A stretch of DNA of 39,401 nucleotides from positions 1-39,401 of the IMG/VR virus record IMGVR_UViG_3300036851_000414; one strand, written 5' to 3'. Shown piece after piece: positions 13,408-22,648 of this stretch. Origin of the DNA: a virus. Position numbers and translations under genes: made by a program. Position 1 is the first letter of the stretch, and each line of letters opens with the position of its first letter. The notes under the pieces are model-generated. The model saw only the letters and a list, made by a program, of their open reading frames with translations, was not told the origin of the DNA and ran no database searches.

Positions 13408-14957
13408 CGCTGCACTAGCACTGGCACGGCCCGAGCGTCGTAGAGACACGCCTTGCCGTGGTCGGTGGCGATCGTCGAGGCCCCGGTCTGGGTGTCGAGC
13501 GCGATCTCGGCGGAGGCGTAGCCCTCGGCGGCCGCGGTGCCGTCCGGGCCCCACACACCGATCCCGGTGCGAGCCGCCCCATAGGCCGTCGAGTCAGTCG
13601 TGCCACGCAGCTTGACCGCCGTGCGGCAGACGGCGATGTAGATCCCCAGGTTGGGCGATTGCGGCAGCAGGTAGGCGTACGGCGCGAGTGCGGAGAAGTT
13701 GCCGTAATCGGTCGTGTCAGCGATCGCGTCGGTGCCGGACGAGCGCCCGAGCGTCGTGTCGCCAGCCGTTGCGGGCTGGATGCGGATCTCAACGCCGGGC
13801 TTCGTCCCGTTCGAGGAGATCGCGTAGGCCTCGACGCGCGGCCCCTTCCAGCCGCGCTGGAGGGTGAGGTAGACCTCGCAGCGATCGGCGGTCCCGATCG
13901 AGAGCGTGGCGGCTACGACCGAGCGCTCCGGCGTCCACTCCACGACCCGGCACTTGCCGAGCGTCGTGAACTGCGTGCGGGTGCCCGAGAGCTCGCGCCA
14001 GAGCGTCACGCGCGCCTGCTCGACGAAGCCCGTCCCGGCCACGTAGGCGTCGAGCGCGACCGCATCCGTCGCGTCAATGAAGCGCGTGCGGCAGAGGCCG
14101 TTCTGGAGCGTCGGCACGTCCCCGTCGCTCAGGTGCTGGTCGGGCCCGTAGAGCTCCTCCCAGCCGTACTGGCCCTGGGGGTCGGCGTCGCCGGCGAGCG
14201 TGAACGCCGGCGCGGCGATGCCGCGGCGATCGAGCGCGAGCACGTCGGCCTTGCCGTGGTCGGCCTCGCCCTGCTCGAAGGAGAGGACCTCGAGGTCGGT
14301 GCGGTCGGTGAGTAAAGCGAGGCTGCCGTCTATCGCCGCCAGCGCCGTGGGCGCGAGCGGCGCTCCGAGCGAGCCGGAGACATCGGTGGCGCCCACGGGC
14401 AGGAAGGTGCGTGCCTGCGCCGCCTGGGCGGAGAAGTCGGTCGAGTAGAGCCTGCGTAGGACGTCGCGCGGGGTCGTCGCGATCCGGCGGTCGGTGATCT
14501 GCACCATCCGCGCCGGGCGGTGGGTGCGCAGGCCGCCGATCCGGTAGGTGTCCGAGAGCGAGAGCCGGTAGTCGCCGAGGACGACCCCTCCCTCGGCGTG
14601 CTCGAGCTCGGCCGAGCCGACGATCAGCCACCCGTTCAGATCGGGATCCGCGTCGACCGCGAGGTAGAGCGCCTCGCCCCGCGCCCTCGCATTGTCCGCC
14701 AGCGCCCGCACCTGGCGGCGCATCCGGTCGGCGACGAGGCGCGAGTCGGTGTCGCCCTGGTCACCGTGGACCGGGACGCTGACCGGGAGCGCGCGCGCCC
14801 GGCGGTCGCCGAGCGAGACCGCGGCGCCGACGGTCTCCACCTCGCTGCCGAGCGCCTCCTTGACGTCGTCGCTGAGGGTCGGCAGCCGGATGCGACCGAG
14901 ACGGAGATCCCGGGCGGCGGTGTTGTCGGGGGGCGGGGGGCCGACGATCGGGCTCAC
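13404..14957 (-). CDS. minor tail protein (517 aa)
   Basis: Start at 14957 overlaps the upstream stop. A beta-rich structural protein with repeated turn motifs and an N-terminal Pro-rich segment (MSPIVGPPPPDNTAARDLRL). Placement after the tape measure and fibre and before the PA14 protein suits a distal-tail or baseplate protein. No enzymatic motif seen. Family assignment is by position and composition only. Confidence 0.65.
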   Translation of the reverse strand: MSPIVGPPPPDNTAARDLRLGRIRLPTLSDDVKEALGSEVETVGAAVSLGDRRARALPVSVPVHGDQGDTDSRLVADRMRRQVRALADNARARGEALYLAVDADPDLNGWLIVGSAELEHAEGGVVLGDYRLSLSDTYRIGGLRTHRPARMVQITDRRIATTPRDVLRRLYSTDFSAQAAQARTFLPVGATDVSGSLGAPLAPTALAAIDGSLALLTDRTDLEVLSFEQGEADHGKADVLALDRRGIAAPAFTLAGDADPQGQYGWEELYGPDQHLSDGDVPTLQNGLCRTRFIDATDAVALDAYVAGTGFVEQARVTLWRELSGTRTQFTTLGKCRVVEWTPERSVVAATLSIGTADRCEVYLTLQRGWKGPRVEAYAISSNGTKPGVEIRIQPATAGDTTLGRSSGTDAIADTTDYGNFSALAPYAYLLPQSPNLGIYIAVCRTAVKLRGTTDSTAYGAARTGIGVWGPDGTAAAEGYASAEIALDTQTGASTIATDHGKACLYDARAVPVLVQR

Positions 14958-15154
14958 GAGGGCTCCTCAACCTCCGCACGGAGCCGCCCGATCGCCGCAG
15001 CCATCTCCTCCACGACGCCTCCCCACCGCTCGGCGGGAATGTTGAGCGGCTGCACGGGCAGCGGGGAGAGGTTCTCGCCGTCGTCCACCAGGAGCACGGG
15101 CTGCACCTGGAAGGACACGATGCGGAGGCGCTTGTGGCCGTTCTGGTCGCTCAT
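14954..15154 (-). CDS. small tail-operon protein (66 aa)
   Basis: ATG at 15154 (ATGA overlap with the ORF that precedes it). The product begins MSDQNGHKRLRIVSFQVQPV and has a hydrophobic beta hairpin (VSFQVQPVLLVDDGENLSPL) and a C-terminal helix. Function unknown; possibly a chaperone or minor virion component. Confidence 0.6.
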   Translation of the reverse strand: MSDQNGHKRLRIVSFQVQPVLLVDDGENLSPLPVQPLNIPAERWGGVVEEMAAAIGRLRAEVEEPS

Positions 15155-15399
15155 GCCGGTGCCCCTGATCGGTTAGCGTCGCCCTCGTGGGCGAGATCGA
15201 GAACAGAGTGCGCTATGCGCTCAACCAGGCGATCGCCTTCAACGAGGCGATCCCGGAGGGCGAAGAAAACGCCCGGAAGCTTGAAGCGATAGAAGTCATC
15301 TTCGATGTGCTTATGCCTCTGATCGAGGCCCAGCGCGAGGCGATCATGCTCCTCGCACGGGAAGTCGATCAACTTCGCGGGAACAGCTAGGGCGCTCAT
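15151..15399 (-). CDS. possible 82-residue tail-operon protein (antisense to a plus gene)
   Basis: The ATG at 15399 overlaps the fibre gene stop (ATGA) and its stop overlaps the next ATG (ATGA), so the geometry fits the operon perfectly. The product (MSALAVPAKLIDFPCEEHDR onward) has an unusual Asp/Arg/His-rich composition. The opposite strand carries an equally open, more protein-like frame (15187-15390) in the same codon phase. In that phase an open antisense frame is expected whenever TTA, CTA and TCA codons are rare. Either or both may be real. Confidence 0.4.
   Translation of the reverse strand: MSALAVPAKLIDFPCEEHDRLALGLDQRHKHIEDDFYRFKLPGVFFALRDRLVEGDRLVERIAHSVLDLAHEGDANRSGAPA
15187..15390 (+). 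CDS. possible leaderless plus-strand small protein (67 aa)
   Basis: GTG at 15187 with TAGCGT exactly 7 nt upstream and no Shine-Dalgarno, matching a leaderless promoter. The product (MGEIENRVRYALNQAIAFNE, then IPEGEENARKLEAIEVIFDV and a further helix) is a regular amphipathic helical protein, more natural than its antisense partner. It would be the only plus-strand gene within the late operon. Function unknown. Confidence 0.5.
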   Translation: MGEIENRVRYALNQAIAFNEAIPEGEENARKLEAIEVIFDVLMPLIEAQREAIMLLAREVDQLRGNS

Positions 15400-16832
15400 G
15401 TAAGTGCCTGGCTTCCGCTGCGAACCGTCCCGCCCGAGTCCTTCGCTTTGAACATGGCCTTCGTCGCTCCTGGAGTCGCATCCACCCAAAAGGCAAGCTC
15501 ACCCGCCGCGAGGTCGGCGTCGGCAGGGGCGGCGTTCTTCTTGGTGATGAAGTAGCCGTCCTTGCTGACGCGCGAGAGAGCGGCACCGGCCGAGGTTCGC
15601 CACTGTTGGATGTCTGCGGTCTGAGATGCCGCCGCATCAAGGACCATCGTGATGACCCCTGCTTGGCCCGCCTTGAACGACGCCCGTGCTCCTCCCACCC
15701 CCGCCGTCGCGTTGGCGATGAACCAATGGTTCGTGGCCCCATCATCGCCGGTTCCCTGGAGGTAGCTCGCATCATTGACGATCCGGAATGCCCGGGTTGT
15801 GTCGGCTCTTGCAACCAACACAACCTCGGCCGTTTGTGCGGCCATCTGCTGGATGTAGAGGGAGGTGTCTCCTACAGCCCGGCTAATCACGCTCATCCCC
15901 GCGAGCGCGCGAACGCGGCCTGCTGAGTTGATGTCAAACACCGCCGCGGCCGGAGTTGCTCGCGTATCGACAACCGAGAGGAACGACTTGGTCCAGGCCG
16001 CGCTGTCGGCGATCTCCGGGTTGTGGATTATGAGTGGCACCACATCAACTGCCGGGTCAATCCAGACCGCCTGAGTGACTCCCTCCTCCGTCTGCCAGTT
16101 GGCATCCTGCCGAACCCCGGTCGAGACGTGGAAGGTGCCCGCCGTTCCCATCCTTCCGTATCGGTCGATCTGCCACATGACTAGGTCGTCCGGCGCTGTA
16201 CCGCCGGCCGCAACGGCCTTACGAAGACACTGGATGAACTGCCCCTCGCCGTAGCCCTGGCCGACGCCCCACTGATCGTCATTGGGAGCCTGGATAATCA
16301 GGCCGTTCTGGTCGGCAGCCACGGGGACGAGTTCGAGCCGCCCGTCGTAGGTGGTGTCGAGCGTGCCCCAAGCCTCGCCGCCTTCCACCAAATCCAGTCG
16401 TGTGTCGAGGGCCGAGTTGATCGCGTCAAGCTCGGCCTGGGTTGCCTGGTCCACTGCGAAGCCGGGGTCGGGGTAGGTGCCCCCCAGCACTCCGCCGGCC
16501 GGACCCGAAGGAGCGCCGCCGCCGCCTCCACCTCCTGAGCGCAGCAGCGGCACCATCTGCGGGTCCTGCTCGACGCCGTCGATGGTGGCGATCTCGTCCA
16601 CGATCTGATCCTCGGCGGCCCAGTAGACGACGTTCCCCTGCGGATCGGCGGAGAGCGGCTGGGAGAGGGCACTGCCGCCGGATTCGGCCGCGTAGACGCT
16701 GACCTCCGTAGAGGTTCCGTGCTGGACGACTTCGAGCGTTCCGGTGGCGTCCGGGCGCAGCAGCGGCACGTCGATCGCCGGTGGGTGGGTGTAGAGCTTG
16801 TAGAGATTGACGACGCGCTCGACCCTTGCCAT
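15396..16832 (-). CDS. tail fibre protein
   Basis: ATG at 16832. The 478-residue product opens with a short attachment domain, has a run of seven glycines near residue 100 and then GGVLGGTYPDPGFA, a motif widely seen in phage tail fibres just before the shaft. A beta-rich shaft and a C-terminal segment (GELAFWVDATPGATKAMFKA) follow. It directly follows the tape measure. Likely part of the host-contact apparatus; the receptor is unknown. Confidence 0.75.
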   Translation of the reverse strand: MARVERVVNLYKLYTHPPAIDVPLLRPDATGTLEVVQHGTSTEVSVYAAESGGSALSQPLSADPQGNVVYWAAEDQIVDEIATIDGVEQDPQMVPLLRSGGGGGGGAPSGPAGGVLGGTYPDPGFAVDQATQAELDAINSALDTRLDLVEGGEAWGTLDTTYDGRLELVPVAADQNGLIIQAPNDDQWGVGQGYGEGQFIQCLRKAVAAGGTAPDDLVMWQIDRYGRMGTAGTFHVSTGVRQDANWQTEEGVTQAVWIDPAVDVVPLIIHNPEIADSAAWTKSFLSVVDTRATPAAAVFDINSAGRVRALAGMSVISRAVGDTSLYIQQMAAQTAEVVLVARADTTRAFRIVNDASYLQGTGDDGATNHWFIANATAGVGGARASFKAGQAGVITMVLDAAASQTADIQQWRTSAGAALSRVSKDGYFITKKNAAPADADLAAGELAFWVDATPGATKAMFKAKDSGGTVRSGSQALT

Positions 16833-16845
16833 TTAGATCACCGCC

Positions 16846-19800
16846 TCAGTAGCCAATGCCAAAGCCCAGTAGGTGGTCGCTGAACGCCTGTCCGCGCTGC
16901 TCGAAGCCGATCGTGCCGCCGAACTGCTTCAGCGCGTCGATGGTCTTCTCGGTGTTCTCGGCGGCCTCTCCGGTGTTGGTCGCCGTCAGCTCCATCGCCG
17001 CCAGCAGGGCCGCGAGCTTCTCGTTGTCCTTGCCCGCGATCAGCTCCGCGAGCTCGCGCAGGCGCGCCTGGTCGTTCTGGGCCTGCGCCACCGCCTGCTC
17101 GCCGCGCAGCGCCTCAAGCTCGGCCTCGATGCCCGGCACGATCGTTCCGGTGATGAACTTGGCGCGCTCCGCGCCGCCGGTCTCGAAGGTGCCGGCGAGC
17201 TTCTGCTCGAGCTCCAGGTGCTGCAGGCCAAGATCGCCCATCGTCGAGACGTGGATGGCCGACTCCGTCGCCGCGTGGGCGGCCGCCTGCATCGCCTCGT
17301 TGGCGGCGTGCATCGCGTTGACGATGTCCGTCTGGACCGCCTGGATCGCGTCGAGGGTGGATCTGACGAGGCTCTGCTCACCCTGCTCGAGCGCGACTCG
17401 CAGCTGCTCATTGAGCGCCTGCAGTGAGGCCTGCATGGCGGGGACGATCTGGCCCGTGATCAGGGCCGCGCGCTCGAGGGCGCCGCCCTCGGTGCCCTCC
17501 GTGCCGGTCAGCTGCTGCTGTGCCTCGAGCAGTGAAAGCCCGCCCTGCGCCATCGAGAGGGTGTGCTGAGCCGCTTCGACCACTGCCTGGGCGGCGGTGG
17601 CGGCGGCCTGGCGGAGCAGCTCGTTGGCCTCGATCTGGGCATTCAGGATCTCGAGCTGGTGCTGCGAGATGTTGAGCTGGTGCTGCTCTATCCCCTCCTG
17701 CAGACCCATGATCTCGGAAAGGGGGGCGGCGGTCTCGACGGCCACGCGCAGCTGCTCCTGAAGCGCCGCGAGCACCCCCTCCATCGCGGGGACCGCGGCC
17801 TCCATCGCGGGGATGACCGTCCGGGTGGTGAGCGCCGCGCGGGCGCGCAAGGCCTCCGGCGTCTCGGCGGTTCCTGCGAGGCGCTGCTGGGCTTCGAGCA
17901 GAGAGACCCCGCCCTGTGCCCTGGCGGTGGCGAAGCCCGCCATCGTGGCCGTGTGCTCTGCGGCCTCGAGAGCGAGCGAGGCGACCCTGCGGGCGGCCTC
18001 GCGGAGCAACTCCGCCGCCTCGTTCTGGGCGTTCAGGATCTCCAGCTGGGAGGACTCGATCTGCTCCTGTATGGCGAGGAGCTGGGCGGCGGAGGCACCG
18101 GTCATCGCGGCGGTCTGGTACTCGCCGATCTGCGCCGCGAGTGTCCTTTCCAGCGCGGGAATGATCGACGTCGCGAACAGGTTCGACTGCTCGACCAGAC
18201 CCGTCGGCGTCTCCTGGGTGCCGATCGCCGTCTGCTGGGCCTGGAAGTAGGCCATCTGGGTCTGCGCCCTCGTGAGGCCGTGCTGGGCGATCTCGACCGC
18301 CTCCGCCGCGGCGGCCTGGGCCGCCTGGCGAATGAGCTCAATCTGGGCGACGAAGGACTCGACGATCTGCTCGTTCACGTCTTCGAGCGCCGTCGTGATC
18401 ACAGCCGCGTTCGCCTTGTCGCCCACCTTCGTGGCGCGGGCGAGCGCCGTGGTGAGCGAGGCGCGCATCCGCTCGAGGGCCTGCTGGTTCGCCGCCTCAA
18501 AGCCGACCAGCGCCTTCAGCCCCGCGGAAGACGACTCGTCGATGTTGAAGACGCGCAGCATCTGGGAGAGGCGGTTGCGATCACGCTCCAGCACCTCCGC
18601 CTGGCGCTCTATCCGGTGGAGGATCAATCCGGTCCTGCGCCCCATCTCGACTTGCACGAGGCGCTGGGCGGCCTCCAGGCGGCGGATCTGGACGGTCTGC
18701 GCGCGATCCTCGTCGCCGCGCTGGAGACGCTTAATCTGGCGCCCGAGCGAGTTGGCCAGGCGGCCGAGCTTGCGGTAGGTGACCCGACCGACGTCGTCGA
18801 GCGCGTCGGCGAGGCGCTTCAGGATCGGCTTGATCTTGCCCTCGATGTCGAGGCCGCCGAGCTGGCGCATGATCGGCGCGAGGCGTCCCTGCGCCTGCCT
18901 GGCGCCTGCCTGGCGCCACGGTATGCCGCCGCCCTGGAAGGCGAGAACGCCACCGCTCCGCAGCCCGGGCATGATCCCGTGGCGCGCGATCTCGGCGATC
19001 ATCCTGGGCTTGCGCCACTTGACCGGCAGCCGACCGATCGCCTCCGGGGAGACACGGCCACCACGCGCAAAGCCCTTCGGGTGGCGAGCGGTGAACCCCG
19101 CCATGTAGGACGAGTCCGGGGTGAACCAGCCCGCGCCGCCGCCGGGGTTCTCGCCCGAGGTGCCGAAGCCTCGGCCGTTGATCGTCATGAAGACGTGCCC
19201 CGACGCGCCATAGCCACCGCGTGAGTAGGTGGTGATGTGCTTGCCCTTGCCGCCCTCCCCCCAGGTGAGGAAGTACGGGGAGGCCTGCACGGACTCCAGA
19301 AGGTTGGGCCCGAGCACCTTGGACACGGCGCCCGAGCAGTCCATCGGACCGCCGATGCCAAAGCCGCGGTTGCCCGGCGAGCTGTACGGGTAGCCCTTCT
19401 TGTCGATCGCGTCGGCGCGGCGGGTCATGTAGCCGACCATCGCCGGGCCCGCTCCGTCCGGCCCTTCCCTATCGGCCTTGCGGCCGGGGAGCTTGGTGCC
19501 GCCAACCCGTTCGAGCTTTGTGGTGGCGCCGCTGACGATGCCTGCGATCGACTCCACGTCCCACAACCGGGTGCCCTCGAGACCCGCCGTGAAGCCCGAC
19601 GCGAACGCCGAGATCGGGGAGGGCAGGCCACCGGCGAACGAAAGTTTGCGGGCACCGGGGACGCGCACGTCCTTGGCGACGTCCATGCCCTTGATCGCCT
19701 GATCGGCCTTCGTCAGCCCGGTCTGGTAACGAGAACTTCCGTAGGCGACCCACGGGCCCCAGTCGGTGCCGCGCGAGGAGATCGCCCACATCCCCTTCGC

Positions 19801-21918
19801 GTTCTTCGCCGGGTCGAACGTCGAGCGGGCGCCGTGGATGCTGTTGATCTGCCACAGGCCACGGTCGATCGAGCCGTTGGAGTTCGTGTTCTGGGCGTTC
19901 TCGTCCCAGCCGGACTCGGCCCACGAGATCGCCGTTGCCTCCCTCAGCTTGCGCTTGCGGGCCCCGACGCTGTAGGCGAGCCGGGCGACCTGGCCGCCCG
20001 ACATGAAGTGCGGCACCTGGTGAGCGAGCGCCTCCCCGAACGACGCCCCGCCGGCGAGCAGCTGCTGACCGTGGTCGGTGAAGATTTTCGTGCCGGGCGG
20101 AACTGTCATCCCGACGTTGTCAGCGGCGGTCCGGCGTCCGGGCACGACGAAGCTGTCCCCGCTCGGTAGAACGCCGAGCTCGCCGGGCGAGAGGCGTACA
20201 GGCACCATGCCCCCGCCGGCGTAGACCCGCCCCCCGCGGCGCCAGTTGCGTGGATCGAGCGGACCGAGTGGGCGCCGCTCGGACTCGAAGGTCTTGTCCT
20301 CCTCCCAGTGCTTCTTGAGGTTGTCGAGACCGGGGATGATCTCCGCCGCCAGCTTGTCGAGAATCGTCGCCGCCAGCACTGCGCCAGCGGCGATGCCTAT
20401 GCCCTTGAAGCTCCCGACGAGCTTGCCCTTGAGGCCGCTGGCCTTGACCTTGGCGGGCATCTGCGTGGCGATCGCGTCGGCGCCCCGGTTCGAGAGCGCG
20501 GTCCCGCTGGTCGTTCCGACGCGGCCGAAGTGGTCGGCGAGCCGCCTGCCCACGCTGGTCACTGTGGAGCGGAGCCTCTTCCAGAGTCCGCTCATGGCCT
20601 CGACAATCGCGGTACGGGCGCGCTCCCCGGCCTTAGTCGCGGCGAGTCGGCGCAGACCACCGATCAGATCGCCAACTCCGCTGATGGCCTTCGCCCACTT
20701 CAGCGCCTTGACCGCGAGCCCCACGGCCACGATCCCGCCGGCGATCTTGAGCAGCGCCGGGTGCTTCGCAACGAACTTCGCCAGAGCCGCGATGGCCTTG
20801 GCGATGGGCCGGGCGACGTCAGCGAAGCCACTCGCGATCTTGCTGACGGTGTCGGCAAAGCGACCGCCAGCACCCTTGCCCTGCTCGATCTGGCGGAGGA
20901 ACTTCGAAGCCGCGGTGACCGCCTTCTCCACGAACGGAGCGAGCTTGTTCCCATACTTCTCGGCCAGGTCCCCGAGCGCCACGCTGGCGCGGCCCATCGC
21001 CCCGGGGAGGGTCTTGCCGTAGGCCCTGGCCGACCCTCCGACCTGGCTCTCGACCTCTCGAAGTATCAGCTTCTGGGCGCTCAGCAAATCACCTGTCTCG
21101 ACGAGACGGGTGATCGTCTCCTTCTGGCTCTCGGTGAAATCGACGCCCGACTTCTTGAGGGCCGTGAGTCCCTTGACCGGATCGCTAAGCGCCTTGCCGA
21201 GCTGGATCGCGGTCGAGCTGAGATCCTTGCCGAACCGGACGGACAGGTCGAGCGCCGCCTGGTTGGTGCGGGTGAAGACGTCGTTGCCGGCGCCCGCCTC
21301 GTTGCGGATCTTCTTAAAGGTGAGCACGACGTTCGCGCCCTGCTGGATCAGCTCGTCGTCGATACCCGACTGGCGCGCGAGGGCCGAGGAGAGGGCGGCG
21401 ACCTGCTTCGCGGTGACGTTGGCGGCGCCGCCTGTCGAGCGGATGCCGGCGGCGGTCTGGGCGGTCGCTTTCTGCGCCTCGCCGACCTCGTCACTCATGT
21501 AGCGCAGGGCTCGCGTCAAGCCAAGCGCACCGATCGCACCAGCCGCACCGATTGCCACCCGGTGAGTGCCCGAGAGGCCCCTGCGGAAGCGCTCGTTGGA
21601 CTTCGCCGCCCGGTCCGCGGCCGTCGACGTGGACCTGTAACTGCGAACGACCGAGCCGCCCGCCCGACCCTGACGGTCGAGTGCTTGCCCGGTCGCTTTC
21701 GCTTCCCGCTGTAGTTTGTCCTGTGACTTCGCCGCCGAGGCGGCGGAGCGAGACATCGCCGCGCCCGCCTGCTTCGCCTCGCGCGCCTGCTCCTCGAGGG
21801 CGCGGGTGGTCTGCTTAACCTCCTTGCGGATCTTCCGGTCGTCGGCGAGCAGCTCCTTGGTGGATTTGTCCACCAGATCCACGACGTAGCGGATTGAGAT
21901 GTCACGCCCGCGAGCCAC
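16846..21918 (-). CDS. tail tape measure protein with two peptidoglycan-hydrolase-like domains
   Basis: GTG at 21918 overlaps the upstream TAG. The 1,690-residue product has an N-terminal coiled coil and hydrophobic segments typical of tape measures (for example KIAGGIVAVGLAVKALKW). A transglycosylase SLT/lysozyme-like domain lies at about 655-710 (ISWAESGWDENAQ with its catalytic-type Glu, then GLWQINSIHG). An NlpC/P60-like domain has Cys at about 859 (MDCSGAVSKVL) and His at about 907 (GHVFMTING). The C-terminal third holds about four long imperfect repeats with LLEAQQxLxGTxET. It sets tail length and probably opens the cell wall during DNA entry. Confidence 0.9.
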   Translation of the reverse strand: MARGRDISIRYVVDLVDKSTKELLADDRKIRKEVKQTTRALEEQAREAKQAGAAMSRSAASAAKSQDKLQREAKATGQALDRQGRAGGSVVRSYRSTSTAADRAAKSNERFRRGLSGTHRVAIGAAGAIGALGLTRALRYMSDEVGEAQKATAQTAAGIRSTGGAANVTAKQVAALSSALARQSGIDDELIQQGANVVLTFKKIRNEAGAGNDVFTRTNQAALDLSVRFGKDLSSTAIQLGKALSDPVKGLTALKKSGVDFTESQKETITRLVETGDLLSAQKLILREVESQVGGSARAYGKTLPGAMGRASVALGDLAEKYGNKLAPFVEKAVTAASKFLRQIEQGKGAGGRFADTVSKIASGFADVARPIAKAIAALAKFVAKHPALLKIAGGIVAVGLAVKALKWAKAISGVGDLIGGLRRLAATKAGERARTAIVEAMSGLWKRLRSTVTSVGRRLADHFGRVGTTSGTALSNRGADAIATQMPAKVKASGLKGKLVGSFKGIGIAAGAVLAATILDKLAAEIIPGLDNLKKHWEEDKTFESERRPLGPLDPRNWRRGGRVYAGGGMVPVRLSPGELGVLPSGDSFVVPGRRTAADNVGMTVPPGTKIFTDHGQQLLAGGASFGEALAHQVPHFMSGGQVARLAYSVGARKRKLREATAISWAESGWDENAQNTNSNGSIDRGLWQINSIHGARSTFDPAKNAKGMWAISSRGTDWGPWVAYGSSRYQTGLTKADQAIKGMDVAKDVRVPGARKLSFAGGLPSPISAFASGFTAGLEGTRLWDVESIAGIVSGATTKLERVGGTKLPGRKADREGPDGAGPAMVGYMTRRADAIDKKGYPYSSPGNRGFGIGGPMDCSGAVSKVLGPNLLESVQASPYFLTWGEGGKGKHITTYSRGGYGASGHVFMTINGRGFGTSGENPGGGAGWFTPDSSYMAGFTARHPKGFARGGRVSPEAIGRLPVKWRKPRMIAEIARHGIMPGLRSGGVLAFQGGGIPWRQAGARQAQGRLAPIMRQLGGLDIEGKIKPILKRLADALDDVGRVTYRKLGRLANSLGRQIKRLQRGDEDRAQTVQIRRLEAAQRLVQVEMGRRTGLILHRIERQAEVLERDRNRLSQMLRVFNIDESSSAGLKALVGFEAANQQALERMRASLTTALARATKVGDKANAAVITTALEDVNEQIVESFVAQIELIRQAAQAAAAEAVEIAQHGLTRAQTQMAYFQAQQTAIGTQETPTGLVEQSNLFATSIIPALERTLAAQIGEYQTAAMTGASAAQLLAIQEQIESSQLEILNAQNEAAELLREAARRVASLALEAAEHTATMAGFATARAQGGVSLLEAQQRLAGTAETPEALRARAALTTRTVIPAMEAAVPAMEGVLAALQEQLRVAVETAAPLSEIMGLQEGIEQHQLNISQHQLEILNAQIEANELLRQAAATAAQAVVEAAQHTLSMAQGGLSLLEAQQQLTGTEGTEGGALERAALITGQIVPAMQASLQALNEQLRVALEQGEQSLVRSTLDAIQAVQTDIVNAMHAANEAMQAAAHAATESAIHVSTMGDLGLQHLELEQKLAGTFETGGAERAKFITGTIVPGIEAELEALRGEQAVAQAQNDQARLRELAELIAGKDNEKLAALLAAMELTATNTGEAAENTEKTIDALKQFGGTIGFEQRGQAFSDHLLGFGIGY

Positions 21919-22091
21919 TACCGCACCCTCCCGGCAGTCGCACGGGCCAGCACCTTCACCATCTCGAAGCTGACCTGCTCATCGCTCTCGTGGAGCTCGC
22001 GCACCTTGCGCGCGACACCGATCCAGTCGGCCTCGGTCTCCACACCGAGCGGGCCGACCTGCTGGTTTCCGCGATAGGCGAGGAAGGCCAT
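21918..22091 (-). CDS. tail assembly chaperone, second frame (gpT-like)
   Basis: This frame continues from the chaperone ORF in the -1 frame and ends in a TAG overlapping the tape-measure GTG. Read through from the upstream gene it would give DPGFFELMAFLAYRGNQQ and about 50 more residues. An ATG at 22091 in a TGATG overlap also allows independent start. Siphoviruses usually make this part as a -1 frameshift fusion. A canonical slippery heptamer is not obvious; CCC/CCCC runs at about 22107-22111 and 22121-22126 are the best candidates. Confidence 0.65.
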   Translation of the reverse strand: MAFLAYRGNQQVGPLGVETEADWIGVARKVRELHESDEQVSFEMVKVLARATAGRVR

Positions 22092-22648
22092 CAGCTCGAA
22101 GAAGCCGGGGTCTCCGTCGTAGGGTCCTCTTCGGGCTCCTCATCGGGCGCGTCCGGCATGAGAAACTCGAACATGCCGCGGACCTCTTCGATATCGACGT
22201 TGTCGGTGAGGTAGTCGAGGGTCAGCTCGCCCTTCTCGTCGGCGGGCTGGAGCAGGACCAGGACCATCTCGTAGAGGCACTCCTCGCGGCGGTCCTCGAT
22301 CTCGGCGAGCTTGTCCTCGTTGTTGAAGCGGAGGGCGTCGAGCTCTTCTCGCCGGGTCTCGATCTCGAGCAGCCGCCTGCGCTCCTCCTCGGTGAGCTCG
22401 CGCGCCTTCCCGTTCTCGCCCGTGATGAGCTCCTCCTCGCGGGCAAGGCGGGCGAACTCGTCCGTGCCGATCAGCTCGCGCTGCTCGCGGGCGAGGCGGG
22501 CGTCCTCACGGCCGAGCTTGCGGTAGTTGCGCATGACCTTGGGGGTCTTGCGCCGCGGCCTGACGGTCCGCTCACCGAGGGACAGCGGACGGTTCTCCCG
22601 CTCCTCCGCGCGCTTGTTCGGGTCGAAGTCCTTCGGGGGTGTGCGCAC
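22091..22648 (-). CDS. tail assembly chaperone, first frame (gpG-like)
   Basis: GTG at 22648-22646 follows AGGAGG at 6 nt, so this start is preferred over an in-frame GTG at 22672. The 185-residue product is acidic, highly charged and helical (REELDALRFNNEDKLAEIED), ending in an acidic tail. Position between tail tube and tape measure is the signature of the G/GT chaperone pair. It would coat the tape measure during tail assembly. Confidence 0.75.
   Translation of the reverse strand: MRTPPKDFDPNKRAEERENRPLSLGERTVRPRRKTPKVMRNYRKLGREDARLAREQRELIGTDEFARLAREEELITGENGKARELTEEERRRLLEIETRREELDALRFNNEDKLAEIEDRREECLYEMVLVLLQPADEKGELTLDYLTDNVDIEEVRGMFEFLMPDAPDEEPEEDPTTETPASSS

Noticed and set aside
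13410-13554. 49-codon extension of the PA14 tail protein
   Set aside because: Overlaps the 517-residue tail gene in another frame; the GTG at 13407 fits the overlap pattern.
17563-19224. 553-codon plus-strand open frame antisense to the tape measure
   Set aside because: No ribosome site, biased low-complexity product, and opposite to a clearly conserved gene; it is a by-product of high GC and repeat content.
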